Under the pieces are notes generated by a model. The model ran no database searches, was not told where the DNA came from, and saw nothing but the letters and a program-made list of their open reading frames with translations. Shown here in pieces: positions 27,201-35,790 of a stretch of DNA of 64,000 bases. Within the stretch, counting starts at the first letter, position 1. The number at the start of each line of letters is the position of its first letter. Position numbers and translations under genes: made by a program. Source of the stretch: Okeania sp. KiyG1 (GTDB lineage Bacteria > Cyanobacteriota > Cyanobacteriia > Cyanobacteriales > Microcoleaceae); NCBI RefSeq assembly GCF_014132355.1, contig NZ_BLZO01000121.1, positions 94,571 to 158,570 on the forward strand, written 5' to 3'.

Positions 27201-30109
27201 GGAAGCTGTACAGACTTCAACTTTTGAGTAATAGATTTATCGTCTAAAGCAATCTTTGTATCGGATAAAGTTTCCTCACTGGAATTAGTTTCAGGAACAA
27301 TATTTGTCTGATTTTCCCAAATTAATTTTTCATTGCCAGGAAGCTGTACAGACTTCAACTTTTGAGTAATAGATTTATCGTCTAAAGCAATCTTTGTATC
27401 GGATAAAGTTTCCTCACTGGAATTAGTTTCAGGAAAAGTATTATTGTTCTTGTTTTGTAAATCATGGTTAGCAATGACAGAAGGAACTTTTGGTTTTTGT
27501 AGAGGTGGAAATACGGGGGTAATAACTGTTATGTCTGGTAAATGAGTACCACCGTTATAGGGATTATTTAAAACATAAACGTCTCCTGGTTTGAGGATAT
27601 CTTTTTTATCAGAAATTACGGCATTAACACTTTCGCTCATGGAGCCTAAATGTATGGGAATGTGAGGTGCATTGGCAACTAATTGACCGTCTCTATCGAA
27701 GATGGCGCAGGAAAAATCTAGTCTTTCTTTGATGTTTACTGAGGAACCAGTTTTTTGTAATGTTATTCCCATTTGTTCGGCGATCGCTCTAAATAGGTTA
27801 TTAAATATTTCTAGCATTACTGGGTCTGCTGATGTTGGGATTTTTGTTTGAGATGTTGTGGTTGGATCTAGAGATTTTTCTGTGTTTTTGCTCTTGGTTA
27901 ATACGAGGTGATTTTTGAGGGTTAATTCTGCTTGCCATCCTGGTTCAATAATATTTGTTCCGGTTTTTTCTATGATTAAGGCGGGACTATTAATTTTTGT
28001 TCCTGGTTGTAGGTTTTCTCGTAGATAAATAGGTGTATCTTGCCATTTTCCGGCGGTGTAGATTTTTGTTTTTGTAATTGGAGTTATGGCAGTTTTTTGA
28101 GTGGGAGAATTTTCTGTTTCTTCTGGGGTTTCCATTTGTTGAATAAGTTCTAGGGAAACTGCTTCAATAATTAGAGATTTTTCTGTCATTATAAATCCAT
28201 ATCTTTGTTGATGGGCTGTTTCAAATTCGGATTTCATTATGGAGATATTTTCGGCAAAGTCTACGATTAATGTTGAGTCGCTGCCTTGATATTTGATGTG
28301 AACTTTCGATAAGGATATTTGATTTTGATTGGAGTTTATTTCTTGTTTAGCTTCAGTTTCTAGTGTGGCTAAAATTTCTTTAATTTCTGGCAATAATTCT
28401 GGAGTTAGTATTTTTTCAACTGCCTTTTCTTTCATAACTCGAATATCTGCCAATCCCATGCCATAAGCTGATAAAACTCCGGCATAAGGATGAATAAATA
28501 TTTGTTTCATCCCCAAAGCATCAGCAATTAAACAAGCGTGTTGACCGCCAGCTCCACCAAAACAACAAAGAGTATATTCTGAAACATCATAACCTTTCTC
28601 CAAAGAGATTTTTTTAATCGCATTTGCCATTTTTTCCACAGCGATCGCTAAATATCCACTAGCTACTTCTTCTGGTTTTTTACTATTACCTATTTCTACT
28701 GCTAACTGAGTAAACTTTTCTCGAACAATCTCCAAATTTAAAGGTAAATTTCCATCTTTCCCAAAGACTTTCGGGAAAAATTCCGGCTGTATTTTTCCGA
28801 CCATGACATTACAATCTGTCACTGTTAAAGGTCCGCCTTTTCCATAAGCAGCAGGTCCAGGATTTGCCCCAGCAGATTCAGGTCCGACACGATAACGAGA
28901 ACCATCAAAAAATAAAATTGAACCTCCACCAGCAGCCACAGTATGTATCGACATCATCGGAGTTTGTAACCGTACCCCTGCAATTTCTGTTTCAAATTCT
29001 CGCTCGTATTCTATTGTTTTATTTTCTGCTCCAGCGTAATGAGCAACATCAGTAGAAGTACCGCCCATATCAAAACTAATTATCTTATGAAAACCAGCCA
29101 TTTTACTTGTTTGAACTGCTCCAACAATTCCACCAGCAGGTCCAGATAAAATACTATCTTTACCTTGAAATTTTTGAGCATCTGTTAAACCGCCATTTGA
29201 CTGCATAAACATTAATTTAACTGCCTGTCTTTCTGAAATATTGCGACTATTTAAAACACCTTTTCCAAAAGTTAAAGTTAAATCTTTTTTCTTCTCTCCT
29301 CCTCCTCCTGCTTCACCACCTATTTCCTTTCTTTCAAAACTAAGTTCTGAGGAATTTTGGATAGAAGATATATTCTCTGTTTCTAAATTTTCAAAGCAGT
29401 TCAAAGAATTACTGACTTGATTGACATATCTTAGTAAAATTGGTGATAAATAAGCATCAACAACAGTAGTATCTCCCCGACTAACTAATTTCATTAAAGG
29501 GCTAACTTCGTGAGATACAGATATTTGAGTAAATCCTATTTCTTGAGCAATTTCTTTAATTTTTTGCTCATGCTTCGGGTAACGATAACCGTGCATTAAA
29601 ACAATGGCGCAACTTCTAATTCCTGCTGCATAAACTTCTTGAAGTTGAATAGTTAACTCCGTTGTTTGAAGTGGAATAATTTCTTCACCTTTCGCCGTAT
29701 AACGTTCCTCTACTTCAATAACTTTCTCATACAACATTTCCGGCAAAATAATTTCTCTAGCAAAAATATTTGGTCGGTTTTGATAACCAACTCTTAGAGC
29801 ATCTTTAAAACCCTTCGTAATAACTAAAACTGTACGGTCGCCCTTCCTTTCTAATAAAGCATTTGTAGCGACAGTAGTACCCATTTTAATCACTTCTATT
29901 TCTTCAGAAAAAATGGGTTGATGTTGAAGAATTCCTAATATTTCACGAATTCCTTGTACTGGAGCATCTTGGTAGCGATCGGGATTTTCTGATAATAGTT
30001 TATGAATAATAATTTGACCGTCCGGAGCTTTAGCCACTATGTCAGTAAATGTACCTCCACGGTCTATCCAAAATTGCCAAGAGTTGTTAGTAATAGATGT
30101 GTTAGTCAT
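24215..30109 (-). CDS. 5-oxoprolinase / hydantoinase A-B fusion with giant tandem-repeat insert
   Basis: This 1964-residue protein is a fused HyuA-HyuB enzyme, the ATP-dependent 5-oxoprolinase/N-methylhydantoinase type that opens lactam rings (for example 5-oxoproline to glutamate). HyuA signatures: [14 protein letters not shown] (13-26), [65 protein letters not shown]. HyuB signatures: [26 protein letters not shown] region upstream, [23 protein letters not shown], then after the insert [32 protein letters not shown], and a glycine-rich end ([11 protein letters not shown]). Usual family length is near 1200-1300; the excess is about 690 residues of tandem repeats (about 880-1565) plus a short linker near 236-290. 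Both halves otherwise keep their motifs and the frame is open, so the gene is probably expressed. It stands alone; a decayed copy of its first codons lies upstream. Confidence 0.93.
   Translation of the reverse strand: [1964 protein letters not shown]
25480..27450 (-). repeat. In-frame tandem repeats (138-bp unit) within the oxoprolinase gene
   Basis: There are sixteen copies of the core EETLS(D/N)T(N/K)I.[12 protein letters not shown]. Full units are 46 residues (138 bp) and include [19 protein letters not shown]. Four short units lack that part and read [11 protein letters not shown]. Variants such as KIALDD, NIGLDD and KITLGD fall in blocks, a sign of unequal crossover or slippage. The frame is kept throughout. 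Confidence 0.97.
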
Positions 30110-30252
30110 ATCAATTTAGAATGCAATAAATTTGAGTAGTTTATAACAGGATATTCAGAGTTATACCTAATACTTATGTAGGTGAGGTAGACTTGATTTT
30201 CTTTTTTGTTCGTTAAAACAACAAATCTTGTATGTCATTCAAGGGATAAAAG

Positions 30253-30628
30253 TTATAATTGCAAAACTTTAACAGTTTTATCATCTCTTCCACTCACCAA
30301 AAATAATTGATCTGAGCTAAACATATAAAGGAGGCAGTCTACATTTTCTGATAGTAGTTTATAAATCATAATTTTACCGAAGAATTAAGAATTAAATAAT
30401 TAAATAATTAAATAATTTAGGTTTAAAGCCTCCCCTTTCAAGGGGAAACAAGAAAAATTTTCCTTTTATTCAATCCTCTTCCTTTTAGGGAGAGGTAATT
30501 ATCAATTATCCATTATCAATTATCAATTATTGAACATCCGTAGCTTTAGCAACTAGGTCAGTAAATGTTCCTATACAGTCTATTCAAAATTGCCAAGAGT
30601 TGTTAGTAATGGATGTATTAGTGGGACT
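30253..30628 (-). pseudogene. Chimeric relic: duplicated hyu 5' end joined to a WD40 tail
   Basis: Read on the minus strand from 30625, it gives [12 protein letters not shown], stop, IDCIGTFTDLVAKAT, closely matching the first codons of the oxoprolinase gene ([28 protein letters not shown]). After a MITE-B (30378-30535) it continues GKIMIYKLLSENVDCLLYMF (hyu has [12 protein letters not shown]), then SSDQLFLVSGRDDKTVKVLQL and a stop at 30253-30255, which is a WD40 blade. It has no start codon and an internal stop. Confidence 0.7.
30378..30535. repeat. MITE-B copy
   Basis: It starts GAAGAATTAAGAATTAAATAATT, has AGGTTTAAAGCCTCCCCTTTC in the middle and ends GAGGTAATTATCAATTATCC. It is inserted in the chimeric hyu relic. 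Confidence 0.7.
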
Positions 30629-31268
30629 TACACAAAATAGAGGCATAAACATAAAATAGTCCCAAATATATATAGGTAGAGAGTTTCACGTCAAAAAGGT
30701 ATAATTCTTTCACTACCAAGGGTTACAGCTATTTTTAGGGCGTAGACTTCATTAATTGATAATTGATAATGGATAATTGATAATTACCTCTGGTTAAAAC
30801 CGTTACGGAATTGAATATAAGGAAATATTATTTCTTCTCTTGGTCGATTGGATATGGCGAGGGGACCTCGCCATCCCATCCTACGGACTGCTCCGCAAAC
30901 GACCGCTTTTTTCCCCTTAAAGGGGAGGCTTCAAGGCGCGAATTATTTAATAATTAATAATTAATAATTAATAATTCGGTAATTCCCTTATACAGACAGA
31001 CTTTTCTTGCTGAATGCTACGCAAACAGGCATTTTTTGACCAGATAATGTGTAAATACCATTAGAAAATAATATTTTTATAGATTTTTAATGATACATTT
31101 AATTTGAGTTGAAAAAATGAATAATTACTTCTAATCTTTATACTTACTAATTTATACCAAATCTGATTCATATAAAGATATCTATAATTTTCCCTATTCT
31201 ATCAGAAATACAGCGCGCGTAAAATTGTTCCATCCCATCGCTATAACATTACTTCTATCAATTTATTA
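30629..31268. repeat. Non-coding stretch with another MITE-B
   Basis: MITE-B in the opposite orientation runs from about 30750 (TTAATTGATAATTGATAATGG) to about 30985 (AATTCGGTAATTCCC), with an inner GATATGGCGAGGGGACCTCGCCATCCCATCC palindromic block. The remainder to 31268 is AT-rich, with no gene seen. Confidence 0.55.
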
Positions 31269-31759
31269 TTATTCTTCTTCATGTAACTTCCCTTCAGAAA
31301 TTACCGTTGTTTCTATCTCCATTTTCAAATTTTTATGATTACCTATGTCTCGTATCCATCTCAAAAGCGTATTTGCTAACCTCGCCGCTACTACAGTTCC
31401 TTCAAAATTAAAATCAGGATTTTGTAAACCCTTTCCCAACATTTCCTTACCTATATCTGTAATAAAAACTAATACTGCTCTATTTTTTACCTCAATTCTA
31501 ATTGCTCCTGATTTTTCTAACTCCTCATATACTCCTTGATATTTACCTATTTTTTACCGTATTTTTTCCTTTTAACTCTAGTAGTTAATTCACTTTTTTT
31601 TACTCCTATTGCTGTTTCTCCTTCTCCCCCTAAATCCCATAAAGTAAGTAGCAAACGAGTTTTATTTACATCCTCAACACTTTCTTCTCCAAAACTTTCT
31701 TGAGCGGACTCTAAATTAATATTTGTTTCTGCTTCTAAATTCTGATTTTCTGTTGACAT
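31269..31759 (-). pseudogene. Frameshifted hypothetical gene
   Basis: The first 70 codons (MSTENQNLEAETNINLESAQ ... TRLLLTLWDLGGEGE, RVKRKKYGKK) stop at 31547. Shifting frame at the run GGTAAAAAATAGGTAAATATC gives GKYQGVYEELEKSGAIRIEV, AVLVFITDIGKEMLGKG, GTVVAARLANTLLRWIRDIG and EGKLHEEE to a stop at 31269-31271. Both halves are well composed and together would make a protein of about 160 residues. The family is not recognised. It is either a recent pseudogene or a site of frame slippage at A6. Confidence 0.65.
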
Positions 31760-31829
31760 CTCCAGATTCCCTTATTTTTATGAAACCATCAATAAACGCC
31801 AGTGAAGTTCTCTCCCGTTAAATCGGAGA

Positions 31830-33220
31830 TTATAACGGGAGCTTCTCAAACAAAGAAGCTTCTTGTTTCACAGGCTGACTAACGCCTAAGCCTCCACAAG
31901 CAGACAAGATGATACCCACCTCGTTTAACCCTTTATTTAATATATTAATTGCTGCATTCTCGTCCCTATCCAAAACTGTTTGACATTTAGGGCAAGAATG
32001 AGTTCTAACTGATAAAGTTTTAGGTACTTTTTGACCGCAACTACTACAATGCATGTGATGTATTGTGAGGATGTACGGGCGAATGGCCATTCGCCCCTAC
32101 TTACATGAACACCTTAAATAATTAATAATTAATAATTAATAATTAATAATTAAAGAATCATATCAAATCCGGTAGCATCGGTGTTATTTAATCTTTAAAG
32201 ATTCAGAGTCTATATTGTAGGGGCGAATGGCCATTTTTTCTTGCCGATTGTATGATGATCGACAGAATTATACTACTGTGAAGCCAACGGATTTGAGATC
32301 ATTCATTATTCATTATTCATTATTCATTATTCATTATTTACCTACATCATAAATTGATTTTGATAGTTTAGTATTTTTTGCTAAACCTCTAATATTTAAG
32401 TTTTCCACTGCAATCATGTCATATTCTTTCACTAATTTATGAGCAGTTTTATAGTGAAAATCTTCTCTTTGTCTAGCTATATGTTGATGTAATCTAGCTA
32501 TTCTATTTTGTGCTACCCTCCAGTTGTTAGACCCTATTTCTTTTCTAGATACTTTTTTTTGCTTTCTTGCTAAATTAGATTGGGATTTTCTATAGAATTT
32601 AGGGACAGAAACTGTCTCGCCAGTATTGGTAGTTAAGAACTCTTTTAAGCCGACATCAATACCTATAGCTGTTTTGATATTTTCTGTAGAAATTAAACTA
32701 GGAACTGACTTATCTTCTAAACTAAAACTCACATAATAACCGTCAGCTTTTTTGGTTATAGTTGCAGTTTTGATAACAAACCCATCTGGAATTGGTCTAT
32801 GAACTATGACTGGAATAGCACCAAACCTCGTAGTAATTATTTGTTTTCCATCAAATTTAATTACTGATGAGCGGATGATTAACTCTACTGAAACAAAATG
32901 ACCTTAATTTTCCTGATTTTTTAAATCTTGGTCGTCCTCCACGTTTACCCTTTTTGTCAGGTATTAGCCTTTCATGTCGGCTCTTAGCCGAAACGTTTCC
33001 AAGCTTTATCTAGTCTTTGTAAGTTAATTTGTTGAACTTCGTATGGAGATTTCTTTGTAGTCAGGAAATAACTGTTTTGTCTGTTTAAGTGCTGATTGCT
33101 GAAAATAATAATCTGGTCTACTAGAAATTTCACCAATAGGACATGAAATTAATGAACAACGGTCAACTTGACATCTAGTTCTATTTAACCAGTCTAGTCT
33201 TTGACAAGCGTGCATAATTC
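31830..33220 (-). pseudogene. tnpB: tnpB pseudogene
   Basis: Segments in different frames: an N-terminal part (RLDWLNRTRCQVDRCSL, DYYFQQSALKQTKQLFPDYK, to 33024); the RuvC region (GIDVGLKEFLTTNTGET, AVENLNIRGLAKNT) at 32334-32732; and, after an insertion, the zinc finger and last motif (HCSSCGQKVPKTLSVRTHSCP, LDRDENAAINI) at 31830-32060. It is related to the intact tnpB at 58.2 kb (shared SFSLEDKSVP-like and RTHSCP strings). Dead because of frameshifts and the insertion. Confidence 0.85.
32100..32335. repeat. MITE-D and AT repeats inserted in the tnpB remnant
   Basis: MITE-D spans 32160-32299, with ends ATATCAAATCC and GGATTTGAGAT. It is flanked on the left by AATTAATAATTAATAATT and on the right by ATTCATTATTCATTATTC tandem pentamer/hexamer runs. 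A half palindrome TTGTAGGGGCGAATGGCCAT lies inside. Confidence 0.7.
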
Positions 33221-33449
33221 CAATGTCTTCGCAACAGTTCTAGCCAATAATCAATTTTGACTGACTGTTCAAAAGTGGGCTTAATTTTGTAGCAATGAAT
33301 AATTATCATAATTTTTATACTACTCTTTATTGCTATATTTGAACATCAATCGATACCTGTTTAATTTGCAGCTCGGCAATTCCCCTCCCGTTAAATCGAA
33401 GATTATAACGGGAGACCCCGAGACCGTATCAAGTTGGAAAAAGGTATTT

Positions 33450-33668
33450 CTACTTGAATTCTTCTAACTGATCTAATCGTAACCAAATATTTGGAGTCGG
33501 TACTTTGCCGAATTTGACAAAAGCGTAATCTCCTTTTGTATCAACAACTTCTCCCTGACTATCAAATATATAGGGAGGAAACCTTGTGTCACTAGCTTTG
33601 GCCTCTAAGCTATTTTCAAGTTTTTCTCGCACAACACGAACTACACTACCTTTTTTAATGTTTGCCAT
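33450..33668 (-). CDS. ndhO: NAD(P)H-quinone oxidoreductase (NDH-1) subunit O
   Basis: This is a 72-residue NdhO, a small hydrophilic subunit of the cyanobacterial/chloroplast NDH-1 complex on the thylakoid membrane, used in cyclic electron flow and respiration. Family landmarks are present: [36 protein letters not shown] and [12 protein letters not shown] at the end. Length is normal for the family. The start is ATG at 33668. It lies just beyond the left end of a dead insertion sequence (33386-33414 hairpin), 31 bp from its stop codon. Confidence 0.93.
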   Translation of the reverse strand: MANIKKGSVVRVVREKLENSLEAKASDTRFPPYIFDSQGEVVDTKGDYAFVKFGKVPTPNIWLRLDQLEEFK

Positions 33669-33734
33669 ATATGATTTCCATCTCTTTTATTTTCTGTTGA
33701 AATTCTAATATGGAATGAGGGCAAATGACCCAAC

Positions 33735-34130
33735 GTTGAACCTAACAGTTATCGAATAATTAATAATTAAGGTTTGCTGAAAAAGTCTTATGGGTAAGGG
33801 TAGGAGTCAGGAGTCAGGAGGAACGGGGAATTATAGAGGAGGTAGGAGTAAGAATTGTCCTAAGATTGTTCTGTCATAATCGTCCCAAAATACTAGCTTT
33901 ATGCAGCTCTTTCCACCGAAAAGCTAACACTTTTTTAGATCTAAAAATTCTACAACCTTTATCTGTCAATGCTTTTAGATTTATTCAGCAAGCCCTAATT
34001 CAATAATTCTCGTTTAAAGCCTCCCCTTTTAAAGGGAAAAAAAGTGCTAGGATATTTCCTTATATTCAATTCCGTAACGGTTTTAACCAGAGGTAATTAT
34101 CAATTATCAATTATCAATTATCCATTAATG
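33735..34130. repeat. MITE-B copy carrying a nested MITE-E
   Basis: MITE-B pieces ATCGAATAATTAATAATT (left) and CAATAATTCTCGTTTAAAGCC...GGTAATTATCAATTATC (right, to about 34130) are split by a MITE-E at 33769-33996. Its ends are AAGGTTTGCTGAAAAAG and TTATTCAGCAAGCCCT, with AATT duplicated at 33765-33768 and 33997-34000. The MITE-E interior resembles the copy at 23879 (AATTGTCC..AAGATTG, CATAATCGTCCCAAAATACT). Confidence 0.85.
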
Positions 34131-34394
34131 AAAATATGAACTTCTAAATTGAGGGGGCTGCCAAAATCTGGTCTTATAGAACCCATTTGGTATATTTTCT
34201 TGAAATACAAAGGGTTCAGAAAAGCCGTTTTAAGCGGCCTAATAACTATAAGGGTTCAGGAAACCGAAAAATTATGAAAAATGACTGCCACAATCATAAA
34301 ACCCAGATGGGTATTGGACTTGTAACTTATTAAATAGATACCAAATGGCTTCTATAAGGAAGATTAAGTCGGAGCAGATAACTCTCAACTTCTA
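34131..34394. other. Non-coding gap downstream of mutM
   Basis: No gene. Two related strings, AGGGTTCAGAAAAGCCG (34209) and AGGGTTCAGGAAACCG (34251), and a small inverted repeat GCCGTTTTAAGCGGC (34222-34236) are visible. Confidence 0.35.
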
Positions 34395-35303
34395 CTACCC
34401 TTCTTGGCATTGAGGGCAAAAATGAGTAGACCGACCCGCCAGTTTAATTTTCTCTAAAGAAGTACCACAAATTCTACATGGTTGACCAGCACGATTATAA
34501 ACCCAAGCTACACCACCATAATTACCATTAACTCCCTTAACATTTAGAAAGTTGCTGAATGTTGTACCACCTGCATCTATAGAATTTTGTAATACTTTGA
34601 GTATAGCTAGATGCAGTTGTTCTATTTGGGTTTCTGTCAAATCTTTGCACAGAGTTGTTGGTCTAATACCACTGAGAAATAGTGCTTCATCAGCATAAAT
34701 ATTACCTAACCCTGCAATTGTTGTCTGGTCTAAAAGGGCTGTTTTAATTGCTCTATGTCTTTTATCAAGTTTTTTGATCAGATATTCTAGGCCAAATTCA
34801 GGGGAAAATGGTTCAGGACCTAGTTTTTTCAGACCAGTAATAATGTGAGATATTTCTGTTGCGGGTGGTACTCCCCACATCTGGCCAAAAGTGCGTTGGT
34901 CTACAAATCTTAATTCATGGGTAGGATGACCTTCACCTCCTGAAGAGCGATCGCCAAAAAATATTCTCACTCGGGTGTGTTTATGTAGACTTTCTTCTGG
35001 TTTTACCCATAACAGTTGGCCTGTCATTCGTAGATGTACTCCTAACCAACCATCTTGACTTTCTTTAAGTTGCGTAAGTTTTGGAGTTTTTGTATCCCAC
35101 TTGTAGAGTTGGGCAAGTAAATATTTACCTCGTCTATGCCACCCCGCGATCGCTTTTCCCTGCAAACCGCCCAAAAAATGACCTACAGAAATTGGGTGGG
35201 CAACTGTGCGTTCTAACAACACTTCCCCACCCACTATTTTTTTGTTGAGAGTCAGTTGATTGAGACCTCGTTTTACTATTTCTACTTCTGGCAGTTCTGG
35301 CAC
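34395..35303 (-). CDS. mutM: Formamidopyrimidine-DNA glycosylase
   Basis: This 302-residue Fpg/MutM base-excision-repair glycosylase and AP lyase removes oxidised purines such as 8-oxoguanine. The N-terminus is MPELPEVEIVKRGL; after removal of Met, Pro2 is the catalytic nucleophile and Glu3 assists. Other landmarks: LRMTGQLL, LRFVDQRTFG, GLGNIYADEALF (helix-two-turn-helix) and the C-terminal zinc finger CRICGTSLEKIKLAGRSTHFCPQCQ. It is slightly longer than the E. coli enzyme because of an insert near residue 70 (YKWDTKTPKLTQLKESQDG), as in other cyanobacteria. It follows psaE at 165 bp, a linkage often seen in cyanobacteria. Confidence 0.96.
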   Translation of the reverse strand: MPELPEVEIVKRGLNQLTLNKKIVGGEVLLERTVAHPISVGHFLGGLQGKAIAGWHRRGKYLLAQLYKWDTKTPKLTQLKESQDGWLGVHLRMTGQLLWVKPEESLHKHTRVRIFFGDRSSGGEGHPTHELRFVDQRTFGQMWGVPPATEISHIITGLKKLGPEPFSPEFGLEYLIKKLDKRHRAIKTALLDQTTIAGLGNIYADEALFLSGIRPTTLCKDLTETQIEQLHLAILKVLQNSIDAGGTTFSNFLNVKGVNGNYGGVAWVYNRAGQPCRICGTSLEKIKLAGRSTHFCPQCQEG

Positions 35304-35468
35304 AGTCCTAACTATAATTTTCAGAGTCTTAATTATTATATAGACACTGTAGAAATTTTTTCTAGTTAAGCATCGATCCGAGCCAGTTTTGGCCTATTTT
35401 TGTTTATTTAATTAGAATTGTTCAAATGAGGTTTTGTTATAGCTCTGGGTTCAAAGAATAGTTTAAGG

Positions 35469-35699
35469 CTAATTCTTTTTACCTTTAGGAGCTTCTACCT
35501 CTACTACTTCTGAAGTACCAAAGTTATTAGTGTTAACGCCAGCTGCACTACCACTAAAACCCGTGTAATTTACTTTGTCAAAGCGAACAATAACAGGGTA
35601 CTTGATGCCACTTTTGTCAACGGAAGCAACTGTACCAATCTCGTTATACCAGTAGGATTCTTTGCGTAAAATCCGAACTTTAGAACCACGTTGAACCAT
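35469..35699 (-). CDS. psaE: Photosystem I reaction centre subunit IV
   Basis: This 76-residue PsaE is the peripheral stromal-side subunit of photosystem I, an SH3-like barrel that helps dock ferredoxin and supports cyclic electron flow. It has [41 protein letters not shown] and GVNTNNFG near the C-terminus, all typical. The start is ATG preceded by AAGGGAAAAAAA. It is upstream of mutM in the same direction. Length is normal. Confidence 0.97.
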   Translation of the reverse strand: MVQRGSKVRILRKESYWYNEIGTVASVDKSGIKYPVIVRFDKVNYTGFSGSAAGVNTNNFGTSEVVEVEAPKGKKN

Positions 35700-35790
35700 G
35701 AATTTTTTTTCCCTTAAAGTTTAAGAATGGTAAAACCGTCCTCTCATCCTATATCTTTTAAGTCTGAGATTTTTTTAAGTTTTGTTGCAA

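Larger units (their letters stand above)
31806..33418 (-). mobile_element. IS200/IS605-type element with dead tnpB, flanked by direct hairpin repeats
   Basis: Nearly the same hairpin (CTCCCGTTAAATCG.AGATTATAACGGGAG) is found in the same orientation at about 31813-31842 and 33386-33414, bracketing the tnpB remains. No tnpA. The element also carries a MITE-D and the palindromic GGGGCGAATGGCCATTCGCCCC mini-repeat. Confidence 0.65.

Noticed and set aside
25480-27450. Possible intein or group II intron in the oxoprolinase gene
   Set aside because: There are no splicing blocks, endonuclease or reverse-transcriptase motifs; the insert is a simple in-frame tandem repeat.
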